Below are positions 61,740 through 64,000 of a stretch of 64,000 bases of DNA, one piece after another; within the stretch, counting starts at the first letter, position 1, and each line of letters begins with the position of its first letter. The translations under genes and the position numbers were made by a program. Source of the DNA: Hypericum androsaemum (Eukaryota > Streptophyta > Magnoliopsida > Malpighiales > Hypericaceae); NCBI GenBank assembly GCA_963995505.1, contig OZ023199.1, positions 4,521,906 through 4,585,905 of the forward strand, in the 5' to 3' direction. The notes beneath the pieces were generated by a model that did not search any database, had not been told where the DNA came from, and was given only the letters and a program-made list of their open reading frames with translations.

Positions 61740-64000
61740 TCGAAACTACAACTACAAACTCGTATTACAAAATATTTAACACCTAATGCTGTAAATAAAC
61801 ACCTTTTATATATATAAATAAAATTCACTTATAAAAGAATATTATCGCAATAGTAGAGAGCCCTGATTCTGGTTGTTGTCACACAAAGAATACAATAATA
61901 GGAGAGGGCTTTGATTCTCGTATGGCTTGAGAGAGTTCGACCATCTCATTTATTTTTCTGATTTAACCAGAATTATATGAATGAGGGTGTCTTTATCAAG
62001 ACGACTATTGCAAAAGATTAATTGATTCTAATGTAACCAAATTTCTCATGGCACAGCTACAATATTGTAAACGAGATCCCTACACATTTGATGCATCTTT
62101 TTTAATGGAGCAATACAAATTTAAATTATAAAAAATCAGATCCCTATAGACAGAGTAACATATAGCCGTGGGGAGGATGCTGGACCATGTATATTCCAGA
62201 AATTTATTTCTCTTATTCATAGTACGAAGCTAACTCTAAATAAACAAAAAATAATAGAGAATAACCTGGCATGCAAAATTGTCCTACGTAACTTTTTTAT
62301 AACTTTTATTTGTTAAGCGACAATATATCTACTCGACACTATCGAATTACTAAGACTGATCTTTGTTCCTGCTCGACACGTGAGTCTTACAGTCAAGCTC
62401 TCTTTTGTCTTTTCACTCGAGGACCAATCTCCATCCGCCCTAAGAAAACCTTTGCGCTTCTACGTGATGATTTGGAACACAAGAGAAATAAATTCTAAAA
62501 GATAATAGGAATCTAGTTTCGCACCACCAAAAGCTAGATCTATTATGAGAAGAACTAGCTATCTGTTAAGGGATAACTCTGAGCACAGGAATTATGTTTA
62601 TCCAAGTTATTGTTTGGCCTAATTTCTTAGCGTTTCTCAAATGTGATTCATTATTATGCAATGTCTACGAAATCATTATGTTGCAATGTGCTAATTCATC
62701 TTTTGTTGTATTTAATGGAGTGCCCATCTCAGATTTTTGTACAAGTGTACAACAAGCTGCAATACAAAGGGTACCTATTTTTGTTCACAAAATTCAAATG
62801 CCAAACTTTGTTTAGAGCAATTAGAAAATTTTAAGTGAAAATGTTCGCCTGTATTTTGTGGTTTGGTACATCTTTTATCAAGTATCCAAAGTGTCAACCG
62901 AGAAAACGTTTGTCGCCGGTATAATTTTTTTTTTCCTCAAAAAAAAAGTACTGAATTGAACTTTTCCCATATTTAATAAGAGAAACTGAGATGCGTATTT
63001 TTTTTTTTTGTGCGAGGACATTATATTGGGAATAAGAGGGTCTTGGATGATATTATTGCATCCAATAAGGATATAATCCCTTTGTCTCCCACTCTGTCTC
63101 CAGCTTTTTCTGTCCTGAATACCTATTGGCTATTGCACCTTGTAGCCTTGTAGCACTTCCTTTTTTCCCCAATCAATGCGGTACTTTAGGAGCTAATTTG
63201 ATAGACAGAGAATGGAAGAAAGACCAAAGGTCGTATCACTCGAAAACTTATGATAGTCCTTCAACAATATGACTTGATATATTCAATAATCAAGATTTTA
63301 TTGAGTGATAATTTTATGATAGACTTTACATAATTTACTTTCGTTCTCTTAAATTTTAAAAAATATCAATAATAAAAGTATTATCATTTGCTATAAAAGA
63401 CGACTCCAATTGAGTTCGAGCTTTTGCACTTGATGAAGTTGGAGTCCAATGGCCGGCAAGCAAATTGGACGTTGCCACGTGTCAAATGGAGTAACCAGCT
63501 AACAACGGGACACTGCTAAGCTTCACTTTGTCATGGTTGGCTTTAATACTAAAGGAGCACTCTCTCTTGTCTTCTAAAAATTAGTAGTAGGTCTAGGAGC
63601 AAGGTACAACTTATGATTCATGCTTACTAATTTTAACCCTAATTAGAGATAGGTAGATTTTTTTATTCATCGTGTATATATATTTTAAATTTGAGTTACA
63701 TATAATGCTAATTTTTATATTGATATATCTTTCACATATTCATTATGTTGTACGAAACTAGCTTAAAAGATATTGTGAATGACATACTGGAATCTTATTT
63801 TTTGTTATTATTGAACATGTCATTAGAATTTGAAAAAAAATATTTTTGTACCATTTAACTTAAATTACAAATTTGATATTACTTGAATCTGGCACATCAA
63901 GTTTTTCAATGGCAAAATCACAATGAAACATCAATTTTTAAAGGCAAATCTGGTTCTTCAACGGTTCATCAACTTTCAAAGGCAAATCAAGTTTTCAACA
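61740..64000. other. AT-rich spacer to the window edge
   Basis: No exon, element end or RNA gene that I can support. A G-box-like CCACGTGTC lies near 63475. The final 100 bases have a worn repeat around AAAGGCAAATC. A gene could start beyond the edge. Confidence 0.45.

Noticed and set aside
1..64000. A new multi-gene defence, biosynthetic or regulatory system
   Set aside because: The five main genes are familiar and unrelated plant genes, and the remaining coding traces belong to transposons or captured fragments. Nothing supports a new system.

Overview
This window is nuclear DNA from a flowering plant, most likely a eudicot. Its genes have many introns, GT-AG (occasionally GC-AG) splice sites, AT-rich introns and AT-rich spacers, and the spacers hold plant transposon debris. 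I could not fix the species. All exon limits were read by eye from splice sites, reading frame and family knowledge. No alignment was run.

Layout. 1-6730 is a spacer with small transposons, including a 1.8-kb Mutator-like element that carries a broken piece of a chaperonin gene (CCT5). 6731-14768 is CLPX, the mitochondrial Clp unfoldase (15 exons, 567 aa). 15764-17782 is an intronless DYW-type PPR gene (672 aa). 18020-21260 is a diverged copy of the CLPX 3' end plus its downstream spacer. That copy is a dead gene fragment, and the PPR gene now sits between the two copies. 21668-31026 is CAND1 (28 exons, 1216 aa). 31027-35482 is a spacer with two families of degenerate tandem repeats. 35483-39315 is SPF30, a Tudor-domain splicing factor (8 exons, 301 aa). 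41114-41598 is a small Mutator-like element filled with a minisatellite. 48573-42375, on the minus strand, is an NPF (NRT1/PTR) transporter of the NPF4 type (5 exons, 604 aa). From 48574 to the end the window is repeat-rich: a shortened Ty1-copia element with both LTRs, an inverted copia gag-pol ruin, a short gypsy-like element, a 5'-truncated LINE with a target-site duplication, and a 1.43-kb Mutator-like element with long inverted ends that has captured part of a MIZ1 (DUF617) gene in an open frame.

The five main genes are unrelated housekeeping or transport genes: organelle protein quality control, organelle RNA processing, cullin-ligase exchange, mRNA splicing, and solute transport. They do not form a functional cluster. 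I found no CRISPR array, rRNA or tRNA gene, and no sign of a new multi-gene system. The most notable content is gene-fragment capture by two Mutator-like elements, a related set of minisatellite-bearing elements, and the traceable decay of the CLPX duplicate.
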